In this document: in pieces, positions 10,413-21,939 of the stretch
Numbering within the stretch: position 1 is the stretch's first letter
Layout: each line of letters starts with the position of its first letter
Assembly: GCA_026120035.1 (NCBI GenBank)
Contig: JALRME010000001.1
Location: forward strand, 1,501,909 to 1,565,908
Direction: 5' to 3'
Source of the DNA: Coleophoma eucalyptorum
Lineage: Eukaryota > Ascomycota > Leotiomycetes > Helotiales > Dermateaceae
Length of the DNA stretch: 64,000 nucleotides
Program-made: the position numbers and the translations under genes
Notes under the pieces: model-generated
Told to the model about the DNA's origin: nothing
What the model saw: the letters and a program-made list of their open reading frames with translations, nothing else
Database searches by the model: none

Positions 10413-12197
10413 TCATTTGGACGTACTCTGAGCATCTAAAGCATCTTGTTTGTCTCTTTTGTTGTTCCAATATTTATGTAGCAAACCTATAGTCGCTAAG
10501 AGGAGAATGGTGATAATAAAGAACGCAAGCATAGTATATTTCGCGGTCTTACAAAGAAACGGTCAGATAAACCATGATCAACGTCTATGCCAGTAGAATT
10601 CTAAACTTACGTAGTAAGTAGGCGCATCAAGAGCTCTATATGTTTGCGGTCCAATGATGTTACCAACTGCATATCCAAGTTGGTATGCCGCAGTAAATGC
10701 AATCTTTTTGGTAGTACCGGAGACGCCAGCAGTCATGAATGTGATTATAAAGAGAACACAGATCGGGACTATAATAACGCATGCCGTTAGTGGATATCTT
10801 TACAACGATATAGAATCAAAGACCCCACATTGCAAAGTCAGAATATATCCTCCATAACGAGCACCATAGTGCTGTTTCGGAATAACAAGCATCATAATAG
10901 AACCAACGCATGCAAGGAGGAGTGTGTATATTCCGGCAACTGTCCGATTAATGTGCTTCGCAACAACCAAAGCGATACCAGTGCCAGCAACAGCAGCCGC
11001 TCCAGAACCCATGTTCAGTAGAGTAGACTGTTTGGTAGTAAACCCAAAGCCAGCAATAATAGATGGCCCTAGAAATTTTAGCACGTTGATGCTGTCAAGG
11101 TAATAATAGAGACATACCAAATGCAGTAAGCCCACCATTAGGCAACCCAGTGGATACCAAAAGCATGAAGACGAGGTATAGTCGAACGTCCATGAGAGCT
11201 TCTTTTAGTTGGGAAACATTGAATTTCCATACCTCTGTACCAGTCTTATTGTCTCGAACTCTTTCGAGGGCAATGGCCTTTTCCTCGTCTGTGAGCCACT
11301 TGGCGTCGGTTGGTGAAGCGGCGAGGAAAAAGAAGAAGGCAATGCCAACCAAAAATGTTAGACTACCATAGAATACAAAGAGTCCTTGCCATCTGAAGCT
11401 TTTGGCTTCGTAAATGGCCCAAGCAAAGAAGCCTCCAAATATACTAGCCCATCCAGAAGTTGTATACCAAATTGCTACACGTGTAACTTGCTCGGTCTTT
11501 GTGTAAAATGCACCAGTAATATAGATGGCGGCAGGTGCTGTGCAAACCTCAATAAATCCCAAGAGGAAGCGGACTGTAGCGAGACCTCCAAAGTCGTGGC
11601 ATACGGCATGCATTGCTACAGTAATTCCCCAGAGCATACACATGAAGGAAAAGTACTTGGCAAGGGGAAGTCGTTGCATCAAGAATGCTGCAGGGATTTC
11701 GCCGCCGAGATATCCAAAACTATAACAATATTATCAGTCGTCATATCGTACACGTGGGCTAGCAACACACTAGACGATGGAACCAAGCCAAGAGTACTGG
11801 CTTGCAGTGAGGTTGGTATCCGTCTTAATTCCCATGATTGCAGCGAAGGACAAACTGTTCTTATCCTGCGAAAACAATTTAGCCAGTTAAGAGACAAACC
11901 CTCCAGGATTAGCCCAGAATGCGCCCACCATCAATTGTAGAAGATAGATAGTGAATATCATGGGCAAAATCCTCATATCAATTTTGCGGAGGACCCGTTT
12001 TGCTTCAGGAGAGTTACGGTCAAATGCAACATGGTGGGTTGACAGAAGGCCCAATGCCTTGTCATTCGCCGTAGCAACTTCGACGGATCCCTTAACGGAA
12101 AAGGTCAGCAATTTAGTACCAGGAAGGTATGCGGAGAGTTTACTTTTTCGAACTCGGGTTCAGCAGTAGTGTCTTTTTCTTTTTTAATTGTCGACAT
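10413..12197 (-). CDS. MFS permease of the allantoate/anion:cation symporter (Dal5/TNA1-like) family
   Basis: Seven exons (12197-12144, 12090-11929, 11865-11771, 11719-11118, 11068-10829, 10768-10611, 10547-10413) join in frame to give 481 aa with 12 predicted hydrophobic segments. Family landmarks are the cytosolic N-tail leading into RKIDMRILPM, then the SQYSWLGSIVY and FGYLGGEIPA region, RFLLGFIEVC, and the C-terminal GYAVGNIIGPQTYRA. These proteins import small organic anions such as allantoate, nicotinate, pantothenate or other carboxylates across the plasma membrane, so the substrate is undetermined. The gene is divergent from the 2OG dioxygenase gene across a gap of about 745 bp, so the two could share a promoter. 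All introns are GT-AG. The model is complete with no frameshift. Confidence 0.88.
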
Positions 12198-12942
12198 GGC
12201 TTCGTTTGAATGGCAGCATAAGAATAAGAGGGTTTAGATACGTAGCCTCATTAAAACTTATGCTTTTATATTTTTCTACTTCTCCGTTTGAAAATAGTCG
12301 TTATCAGAACTGTATTGACACTGGGGAGTTGTAGTGATTACTAAAGTAAGAGGTTGAAGATAAGGACCATATCACCTCCGACAGGCTTATTTGTATGTGT
12401 ACATATCCGACAAACGTTGTTACTGGATGTGAAAGTGTCTGTAGCCGAGAGGACTTATCAGACGAAAGGTCTCCAAGGATCGAGCTTTCACCAAGCGGCG
12501 CTCTGGTCGCAGTACGGCCATAACTGGCGAGCAAGTAGATAACCGAGACAACATAATGCTCCATAGATTACCTTTTGGCGGCGGCTTTAAGATATTAGCA
12601 GCGGATAAGAGTTAGCAGCGGCTATGGGGTGCCACTATACTTTAAAATCAATCATTATTATATGTTGTCGTAGTTAATTCTCAGAGACATTACCGCACCG
12701 CATAAGAAAACCCTCCCAAATTCTCACACCAGAGCGTATTAAAATCTCAATTTAAAATCCCCAAGGCCTGTAGTGTGTCGACTCTAAGATATATCAATCA
12801 GAAAAGGAGCCGCTGTTTCTGCTATTCCAGCGTACCGTCTATAATCCACGAGGCAATCGTCTAACTCTGAAGTACCTTCCAAGTTCATATCTCTCTAAAT
12901 CTTAAATTCCCACCAGATTCGCCCGAGCGTACAATTAACAAC
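12198..12942. promoter_or_regulatory. Divergent intergenic region between MFS permease and dioxygenase genes
   Basis: This 745-bp gap separates the start codons of two divergently oriented genes and therefore must carry both promoters. A minus-strand open frame (12304-12564) has no recognisable content. I could not identify specific binding sites with confidence. Confidence 0.4.
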
Positions 12943-14189
12943 ATGGTCGACCGAGTTGTTCCCGTCGTATCTCTGAAAGGTATCGAGTCAATAGACCTAG
13001 TAGTTTCCTTGCTAAGTACGAAAGCTAACCAAGCATGACAGATTATGAGCTTCGGAAGGAAAACATTACCAAGCAGCTTGTCGAGGCTGCCGAGACTGCA
13101 GGCTTCTTGACCCTAATCGACCACGGCATCACTATCGACGAGATTAACTCTCAATTTTCTATCTCCAAGGTCTTCTTTGCCCTTCCCCCGGAAGTCAAGG
13201 GCAAGATTTCCCACAATACCAAGACTAACAATGGATGGGAGTTCAAAGTGAGAACCCTTCTCGTAAATCCGTAGTCGATTCTAATGTCTACCGCTTTTTG
13301 CTAGGCTCAACTTCGTCCTAGCACAGGTACTTACGACCAAAAAGAGTCTCTGTGGCTTCAGCGCAACTCTCAATGGCCTAGCGAGGATGACGTTCCTACC
13401 TTTCGTGCTACTACTGAGTCCTTCATGGCTAAGTGCGCTGTGATTTCTGATCAAGTCTGTAGGTCGATCACTCATCTTACAATATTAGAAAAAGACCGTC
13501 AAGCTGACAGGGTGGTGTCTTATAGTATCCTGCTTCGCTATTGCACTCGGTTTCCCTGAGGAATATTTCAGAGTAGCAAACGATGTTACTCAACCTGATT
13601 GCCTCACACAACTTCGCCTTATCCACTATCCTGCTTCACGTGACGCAGTTGGCACCTGGCGAGCTGGTAACCACACCGATATTGGCTGCCTCACTCTTCT
13701 ATTCCAGAGGGACGGAGAGGACGGCCTAGAAATCTGTCCTGGTAGAGAATTTCACAGTAGTTTTGCTGTAGGAGATGAATTCACTCCTCTTCCTGCGGAG
13801 ACTGGCCCTATAGTTGTTAATATCGGCGACATGCTTAGTAAGCTTTCCCCGTGGATAGCTAACAAGCTTCGTAGGTTTGGCTGACATTAACTTAGTGGCG
13901 TGGTCTGATGACCGTTTAAAGTCAAACTTTCACAGAGTACGTGCTAAGGATATTGGAAAGTCCCCGTCCCGTTTCTCGATTGCATATTTCAACCAGGGCA
14001 GAAGAGACTTTGTCCTCCAAGGTCCTAAGAAGAAATAGTAAGTAAAGTTAGTCTCTGTTGGTCGTGTTTTATCAACTAACCAACGCCAAATCAAGCCCCC
14101 CGATAACGGTTGGGGAATACTTCACTCAATCGGTCCAAAGAAATTTTGGGTATGTAAAGTTTGATTGCCTAATAAATAAAACAAGCTAA
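12943..14189 (+). CDS. 2-oxoglutarate/Fe(II)-dependent dioxygenase (isopenicillin N synthase-like)
   Basis: Six exons (12943-12986, 13034-13247, 13305-13458, 13526-13837, 13896-14037, 14096-14189) join in frame to give 319 aa, typical of the DIOX_N plus 2OG-FeII_Oxy family. The N-terminal part (AAETAGFLTLIDHGI) is the usual GFF-NHGI-like segment. The Fe(II) triad is visible as H-x-D in GNHTDIGCLTLL and a distal His in KSNFHRVRA. The 2OG-binding Arg-x-Ser is in SPSRFSIAYF. The C-terminus ends with the family-typical GEYFTQSVQRNFGY. Such enzymes hydroxylate, desaturate or cyclise small molecules in specialised or catabolic pathways. The intron at 13838-13895 splits the codon just after the GDML segment. 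The C-terminal end may extend through another intron, but the stop at 14187 fits the family length. Confidence 0.87.
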
Positions 14190-15615
14190 TTCGATACAAC
14201 ACAGAACCCAAAAGGCTACACTAGGAGCAGAGAAGTCTGGGTTGTTCTCTACAGCCGCTTAGTTTTTCCCCAAAAATTAGATGGAGAAAATGTCTGGTTG
14301 CTGTTCTAATTCGAAAACTGCATTTCTGACTAACTGGAAATTATATAAAACTGACCCTTCGCACCTTTTAGAGACCATTGATGGAACAAGCAAGCCAAAG
14401 ATGAACATTTTGATATAGCTTCTCTAGATCTAAATAAATAGATGGATGTTAGGCTATCAAATAGTCCTATACATATTCTGTACAATCAAAGCCTCATCTC
14501 CCGGCTATCAACCAGCTCTCAAATTCTCGAAATGAAAATAAAAATCCTATTTTTCTAAAATAATCTGGTTTTATTCATGTTAAAACTATTCTTTGGTACA
14601 AAAAGTAAATCAATAGAGTATTTCTTAGTTTACTTGATACGTTCGGATCCCTCGTTTCAGTTAAAGGTAGCTTTATGATAGTTCTAGTATCGTTAAAGTC
14701 AAAAGTGATATTCCAGCCCTACTAGCTCTCCATTTGACCGCCAAGGTCATTTATATACCCCTCTAGATCCACACCACTTGTTATTTAACAGTAAATTAGT
14801 CATAGCTGCCCATATATTTTGTATTTGCTACTGCTATTCGAATTACAAATCCTCGAGTTCCTTCTAATTACTATAGTGTTACTCCTTTGGACTTAATTAG
14901 TTACGTTGATGAGTATTGGATTGGAACCAAGGAAACTATATTCCGAAGACAAGATCTTTAATATTGTACCATAGATAGTTCACCCGTAGGCGTGTACCCG
15001 AAACCACTTAATAAACTGGATAAAAGTGCTTAGTGGCGCTTTCATATAGCCTTTCTCTTTAGTTTTATTACAGTATAGCAGTTGCAATCAATCAGTAGGT
15101 AGTTAGCTTAAAACCCTAGATGATATCATAAGAATATGAATATTACTGTGCAAAATCGAGATGAAAACCACGATTTCTCAGGATATTGTCGAGGTAAAAC
15201 GGTATTCTTAACTTGCACCCAAAAACTGGCGAGAACTCGGGAATTTTATTAACCAGTGTATTTTTATGAACTTAACCGAAAGGGACATTTGCATTCTTAG
15301 AGGGTGGACCGACCACGGCGGATAATATGGACCTTGGGATTGTCGGCGGCAATACAAGTTCTATCTAGGTACACAAAATCACTGACAACCACCGTGTCTT
15401 CCAAATCAAGCTGCCAAGCAATCAGAATGTAGTATTGGACGCTTGGCCCTGAGGGTTTTAGGCCTATGCTTACTTTTGTTGGAACAATCCTTTTGGGTAG
15501 GTTTTTCAGGACAAGAAATTTATGCCTGGGCCAATTTGATCTTGTTTTATATCTTCGCGTTCCCATCTTCTTTTATCCTCTTCCTAAAGTTAACCTAGAA
15601 CTATTTTATCTGGAA
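14190..15615. other. AT-rich, gene-free gap
   Basis: No gene is supportable. Stop codons are frequent in all frames. A minus-strand open frame at 15297-15566 (89 aa) has some protein-like character but no recognised domain, no start context and no splice partner, so I do not call it. The block looks like mutated intergenic or repeat DNA. Confidence 0.5.
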
Positions 15616-16662
15616 ATGGCTGCCAACGCCTGTTCCAATGGCAATCCATCCACGTTACCAACAACAGAAAATCCTTCTTCGATGGTCAGCATGACTGAAA
15701 AGCCTCAAACCCCAAACGACTCCCTTTTGAGCTATCTGAAGACAGAAATTAGTCTTCATCATGCAGATATCCCCATCATTGCTTGCTGCTTAGTATCTGG
15801 ACTTTGTGATAGCAGTGCCTATAATGCGTGGACCTGTTTCGTGTCGATGCAAACTGGTACGTATTAGACATATCCAGACACGTAGTTTTCATATAAAAGT
15901 CCAAAGTGTGAAACCTTCAAACATCAGATATACGTGCCCTTTGCCGTATAAGTAAAGTACATAGGCTAATTTCAAGGGATTTTCCTTGTCTAGGGAACAC
16001 AATCTTCCGTGCACTTGGCGCTTCTGGTCAGCCAGTCTCACACCCTTACGGCTGGCTAAAGTCGTTCACCTCCATCATCTTCTTCCTCTGCGGTTGCATC
16101 TTCTTTTCATTTACGCGCAAGATCATTCCTGCGGGGCGCGGTACACTGTCAACATCTTTCCTTATTCAGGGCGTCTGTCTTGGAATCGCCGCTGCGCTAG
16201 CACAAACTGATATAGTGCCAGAGCCTAATGGCCTCGAAACTGAGGAAAGATCAACAGTAGAGTTTATCGAGCTCCTCCCGTTGAGCCTGTTAGCTTTTCA
16301 ATCGGGTGGCCAAATCGTCACGAGTAGGCTGCTTGGATTTAACGAAGTACCTACGACAGTCTTGACGAGTGTTTACTGCGATTTGGCAATCGACCCAAAG
16401 GTGCTAGCAAAGAATAATATTAAGAGGAATAGAAGAGCTTCAGCAGTCTTGGCTATTTGTAATAGGTGGTATTATAGGTGGTTGGATTTCAGATGTCAAT
16501 CGCTGTTTGGTCATTATTATGTTGAATTAGAGATTACAAAGTCCGTTGGTTCGCTCTTGGGCTCTGATTTCCGCATCAAGTTCGGATTCTCGACTTCAAG
16601 ATTAATACCGTTGAAACACAAATCTTTTATTCGATGCTATAGAACAGCGTCTCAAAAGGCTC
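15616..16662 (+). pseudogene. DUF1275 (YoaK-like) membrane protein, frameshifted
   Basis: Exon 1 (15616-15856) and exon 2 (from 15994) join in frame. They encode a protein starting MAANACSNG with the DUF1275 hallmarks CCLVSGLCDSSAYNAW, SMQTGNTIFRALG and, later, QSGGQIVTSRLLG and the Arg-rich KRNRR loop. Just after this loop the frame breaks at about 16455-16459. The conserved Gly-rich helix (GGIIGGW, then SDVNRC) continues in another frame, consistent with one extra T in 'ctatttg'. A second shift seems needed near 16560 to reach the last helix (IKFGFSTS). Function of the family is unknown; members are small integral membrane proteins. The breaks could be sequence errors, but two within 120 bp suggest decay. 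The tail abuts the convergent TF gene. Confidence 0.65.
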
Positions 16663-19053
16663 AATAATGTCCAGTGCAAAGTCATTAGCCAGCCGCATGT
16701 CAATATCCAGTCGATGGCCATGCATGTCCCTATATTCCGCCATATCTACCAGCATCTGGACCTCGTCCATGCCAGAATTGGGGTCAAGCGCGTATGCATT
16801 CCCATGAGCACCGCCTGGGGCGCCAGAAAAGTGCCCCAGGAAGTCCCCATTTGCATCCCTAGAGCTGGAGGTGGGATAATGCTGGCCTGCACTGTCCATA
16901 TCCCGTGGAGAGTCAAAGGCCAGTATCTGGTCTATGTAGTATTCTACTGTCCGACGCACCTCTCCCGAAACTCGTCGGTGATGCTTTCTCACGGACTCGC
17001 CGAAATTAGTTAGTATCTCGTGGTAGAGTCGTGCCTGTGGACTTGTGGCAGCTATACTATGCAGAACTTCGCGGGTGGCTTCAAAGGAGTCTTCAATGTC
17101 CTTGCGAGGCTCGCCGGCGAACATGGAAAACCCGAGGACAAGACCTGAACCAAATAACCAGGCTCTAGGATAGAAATGTTAGTTACATGGGCCAGATAAA
17201 TGTCTCGAGAAAGGTGCGAAAATGGTTAAAGGTGCACCATACTTAACCAGACACATATTTCCGAAAGTAAAGTTTGACGCCTTGGCTTTCTGACACATGT
17301 CGGCCATGTAAACAGCTGAGCTCACACAAACCTGCGCCAGCTTAGATACCTTGTTATTCTTAATATTAACATCTGAAGCTTCGTCCGGATTTTTGATAAG
17401 TTGATCAGGCGCCCTGCCATGGAGCCTGGACATTAAATATGCGATTAGAAACGGTCTAGTAACTAGTATTACTGCAAAGTAGTAGATGCAAGAGACGTGT
17501 ATATTTCCAGAAAGAGTTTGTCGATCTGCAAAATTTAAGCAGGCTCCAACGCCAGAAGTAAATGTAAATTTACGCAAGGTCGTAGGCAAAGCCTGACTCC
17601 AATTGCGGAGCTGTGCAAGCAGACCCTCAGCGGTGGGAACATGGAGTATATTGCCCTTGCTGAGTTTGCTGACTATATCCTCTAATAGTGAACATCCTTT
17701 AATAATCGCATTGAACGGGGAATGCGAATCCTGGAGAGCTTTCTGGCTGACTATCTCTGTCTGTCTTGTACCGTACCATACAACAGGCAGACTCCTAGGC
17801 TTGCCAAGAATGAAACTAGCAAGTATGTCAACATTTCGGAGGCTATTCCACGTCCGCAGTCTGGATATGTGAATTAACAACAGCACAAAAAATGGTAGAT
17901 GCGACATGAAACTATGAAGAGTCCTACCTAATGCTACACTCAGCCCTATCGAGCTTTTGGTAACTTGCTGAGTGATGGAGGTCCAAAATAGCAGCAGCCT
18001 TGGCAGCCACGCCAAGGTACATGGCCGCTGCGTTTCTATCACAGGTTCCAAGCATGTAAAAAGCCAGTAGTAGGAAAAGGCGGACTATGCTGACGCTCTG
18101 GCTCATCAACATGCCCTCGAAAGCCACTTTTCGCGCACGGTGGAAATAGCTCCTGGCGTGTCGAAGGGATCCATCACTCGATCCTCTAACCTGAGCTCCA
18201 ATAGCCGAGGCAACATCAAGAGCAGCTATATCGTCACGACTTACAGAAGATGGCACACGGGCTCCGTCAGAAGATGTCCTTGCGGCTATAATTGCGTCTA
18301 TTTCATCAGCTGTAAAGAGATCAAGAAAGCCGCTGGTCTAGAGCAGATATCAGTAAGTGTATTAGAGTCATTCAATGACTCGATACTGACAGCTTGGAAG
18401 TAAGACTCTAGAAATGAATATATTTCCATCGGCGTAGGACTTAGTGCTTCACTTTCTATATCGCTGACATCCGCTTCGAGCATGGTTGGATGGCGCTCGT
18501 CATTGGTGAAGGACACTGAGCCTACGTATGGTCTTAGTGTCTTCCGCAAGAAGTGTAAGAACGATACCGATGCCGTCTCGTCAACGTCAACTAGAGTAAA
18601 TGTAAGCTAAAAGCTTCCTGTATAATTTAGTTTCAATTGGAATTTGACGAGCAGTGTTTTACCTTGGTCACGCGCTGGGCTATTCAATGATCGGTGGCTG
18701 GAGGGCAATGGTAGGCTTGGATCGCTGTCATTGCTTGGGTTTGGTGTTACAGGAGTAGTGAGTGGTCCGGTATTCAGAGGAGCGCTGCTAAGAGTAGCAC
18801 TGTGTTGATGGTCATCCCGCAGAACAGCCCCAGGTGACAGTTCACGGGAACCGCCCGAATTATTGTGGAGTATCATGCCATGGTGCCGCCGTCGACGTTT
18901 ACTGTCTGAATAAATGCACGCATCGGCCCGATCTCGTCTGAGACATGGTGCACAAGGTAGCTGAGAATCGCATCTTTTCTTCGAGGCCTTGCATGCTCGA
19001 CATGCCTTGCTAGCTCGCTGGCGGTCCTCTGGCCGAACAGGGGGACGCGGCAT
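16627..19053 (-). CDS. Zn2Cys6 fungal-specific transcription factor
   Basis: Five exons (19053-18663, 18590-18391, 18337-17928, 17860-17243, 17164-16627) join in frame to give 718 aa. The zinc cluster CRACKASKKRCD...PCAPC...C has the spacing C-x2-C-x6-C-x5-C-x2-C-x8-C at residues 18-46 and is preceded by basic residues. A fungal_trans middle homology domain follows, with RLFLLLAFYMLG, the AAKAAAILDLHH helix and the LRTWNSLRNVD/LGKPRSLPV motif. The start at 19053 lies just upstream of the zinc cluster; an in-frame ATG at 19146 would add 31 residues. The gene is divergent from the carboxylesterase gene and convergent with the DUF1275 relic, a position common for a pathway-specific regulator. 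Target genes are not shown by sequence. Confidence 0.9.
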
Positions 19054-19952
19054 TATTGTGAGAATCGGAAGTCTTCCGGCGGCAAGGGAAGGAGGAAGGA
19101 ATGTCGGGGGTAGAGTAGAGTAGACAGTTGATCGGGCCACAAACACTTGGAAAGAAGGACATACAGTACGAAGATTAAGAGATGGTTGAAGCTTGTTGCA
19201 TAACTCGTCTAGTGTCGAATTTACTGTAGTTGCACTTGCAGTGCGGGCCTTTCAAATCGAGAGTGCCAGTTCCGACACGGCAAATAAAGAATGTCGGATC
19301 GTGATAAGACTCAAGTGTCATACCCGATGCAGCCTATCTCAGTCGCGGATGGTGACCTGCAGCTATAAAACCACTCCGAGTTTATTATCCCAAGCTGCAA
19401 ATTACTGCATTTCATACGGAAGGGTATAATGCGGTATAATCTGATCGAAATGGGGATGGATCCCCGGGATTTTAGTTCCAATATGTATGCAGTAATTGAG
19501 AATTCATCTGTTTCAACCATACCAAAATACAGCACGAATCCCACTTTCAACTCAGTATCAAGAAAACCACAACAATCCCACTTTCGGTCCTGTATAACTA
19601 GGAATTCAATCCTGAAATAACTTGAAGTGCTATCTGCTCTTAGTACCTTCTAAGCTTGATAAGTGGATAACAGATAACTACCTTACATTGTCGGCTAATT
19701 TTTTTGCTGGAGGTGCTGGTCCTTAAGGACCTTGCCTTGTTTGCCAATTGCAATATTTGGCTTTTTATCTGTCCGCCAAAGTGCCTGATCCGCCCATCGG
19801 ATGAAGAGACATGCTAATATTGTATTTGGTCCATTCTGCAGAAGACGAGACCGTTGTTGAGAACTTATATCAGTCATGTCTAACCCCCAAAAGAAGATAC
19901 AACTACTAACATTGATATCACTGAGGAGCTTCTGCATATCAGCTCATCTACA
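19054..19952. promoter_or_regulatory. Divergent promoter region between the Zn2Cys6 factor and carboxylesterase genes
   Basis: This 0.9-kb region separates two divergent genes. It contains the palindrome CCG-ACA-CGG at 19272-19280, the kind of inverted CGG triplet that Zn2Cys6 dimers bind, and further CGG triplets nearby. Small open frames here have no protein character. Whether the adjacent factor binds its own promoter is inference. Confidence 0.45.
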
Positions 19953-21939
19953 ATGTCTTACCCATCCTCAATTGGACGCATAGTCCAAGGACTGGCCTTT
20001 ATATCGGCGTTCATCGGCTGCAGTGCCTCTTCGGCAGTTGAGCGAAGTGTCGAGGCCCCTACGGTCAAAGTACTAAATGGATCGTATTATGGCGTCCACA
20101 ATAACCATTACAACCAGGACTTCTTTCTCGGAATTCCATTTGCGCAACCACCAGTCGGAGGACTTCGACTGCGGACACCGCAATCGTTAAACACGTCGTG
20201 GACAGAGGTAAAGAATGCGACTGCGTACTCCCCCATCTGCGTGGGCTACATGCAGACTAGTGGTGCCTCCGAAGACTGCCTCACCCTCAACATTGTACGT
20301 CCTAGTGGAATCAAATCTCATGACAAGTTGCCTGTGGCTGGTAAGTTTGATATCTTACCAACTGACGAAAACAAGCTGATATATCTTTGCCTTCAGTCTG
20401 GATTTACGGAGGCGGGTTCACCTCAGGTGGCTCCGCAAACCAACAATTCAACCTCTCCTTCATTGTAGAGCAATCCATGAAGATGAACATGCCAATGATT
20501 GGTGTAAGTCTGAACTACCGACTGCATTGCTGGGGCTTCATGTGGAGTCAGGAAATTCTGGACGAAGGTGTTGCAAACCTCGGCTTCAGGGACCAACGTC
20601 TTGCATTGCACTGGCTACAGGATAGTATGTGATAGATGTATCTTCTTTACCCCATTTATACCTGTTTAGGAGTTGCGAGACAGATTGATTGGGTAACCTG
20701 GGTTCAATGGGCCCCGAATAAAGAAACCACTCCTGCTGGCTTTGGAACTGAGAGTGTTAGCTGACCCCGTGGAACAGATATCGCCGCCTTCGGCGGTGAT
20801 CCGAGAAAGGTTACAATCTGGGGTGAGAGTGCTGGTGGCAACAGCGTGGGGACACAGCTTATCGCCTACGGAGGACGTGATGATGGGCTCTTCCGCGCAG
20901 CCATCAGCGAAAGTGGAGCTCCAAGCACTTACTACCGCTACCAGACGGTTGAGGATTGGCAACCATTCTATGATAACGTTGTAGAGGCGGCCGGCTGCAG
21001 CAATAGCACCATGGGAACACTACAATGTCTACGGATAATTCCATACAATACCCTGCAAAGCATTTTTGACAATTCGTCCATCATACCTGCTCATACCTTG
21101 GCAGGCTTGGTAGGACCGGAATTTGTGCAGGTTATTGATGGGGACTTCGTTCAAGGTAGTGCCACAACACAGCTTAGATATGGCAAGTTTGTGAAGGTCC
21201 CATATCTCATTGGCGCAAATGCCGATGAGGGAACAAGCTTCGCTGTGTCGGGTATAAATACTACTGAGGAGTTTATCGCCCAGGTAGCAAGCTGGGGTCT
21301 CGACAACACTACTGCTAACACCTTCGCTGCGTTGTACCCCAATATCCCCGAGATCGGTATTCCCAAGACAATGGCAGGAACACCTCCTGGAAGTGACGGC
21401 CTACAGTACAAGCGCGTGGCTGCATTCCAGGGTGATATCAATATTCACGCAGCACGGCGGCTCGCTAGTCAGATGTGGACGACTTACAATGTCTCAGCCT
21501 ACAGCTACCTCTTCGATGTTATTAATCACGGATCTAATCAAAACATCGGGGCAAATCATGGCTCAGAAGTCTCTTACGTGTTCAACAATGTGGACGGCTT
21601 TGGCTATACCAACGTTACAAACCCCTTTGTAGATGTACCCAAGTCTCACGTGGAGATTGCGGACATGATGTCTAGAATGTGGGTCAGCTTCGTGACGACA
21701 CTGAACCCGAATTTTAGTGGAGGTAAGTAAGATAGATTGTGGGAAATTTGATATTGATTATAAGCACTGATGATCCTGCAGTTTCAGAGGTCAACTGGCC
21801 CGAATATACCTTGGATGATCCCCAAATCATTGTCTTCGATGCTAATATTAGTCGTCTGTGCTATGAGGAATCTGACCTCTATCGTGCTGCAGCTATTAAG
21901 TATATGAGTGACAATTTAGACACCGCATTTGGGCACTAA
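19953..21939 (+). CDS. Secreted type-B carboxylesterase/lipase
   Basis: Four exons (19953-20340, 20397-20624, 20778-21722, 21782-21939) join in frame to give 572 aa with an N-terminal hydrophobic signal (GLAFISAFIGCSASSA). Alpha/beta-hydrolase landmarks are in order: GIPFAQPPVGGLRL, EDCLTLN, the oxyanion-hole YGGGF, FGGDPRKVTIWGESAGG with the nucleophilic Ser, NADEGTSF with the acidic residue, and a His in NHGSEVSYVF. Several N-glycosylation sequons support secretion. Substrate is undetermined; relatives hydrolyse lipids, aromatic esters or xenobiotics. Intron 2 is long for this genome (153 nt) and contains an internal TTTAG acceptor-like site, but only the full-length splice keeps the frame. 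The gene is divergent from the Zn2Cys6 factor. Confidence 0.9.

Noticed and set aside
15297..15566. 89-aa minus-strand frame upstream of the DUF1275 gene
   Set aside because: Protein-like in places but no recognised family, start context or exon partner; left as part of the gap.
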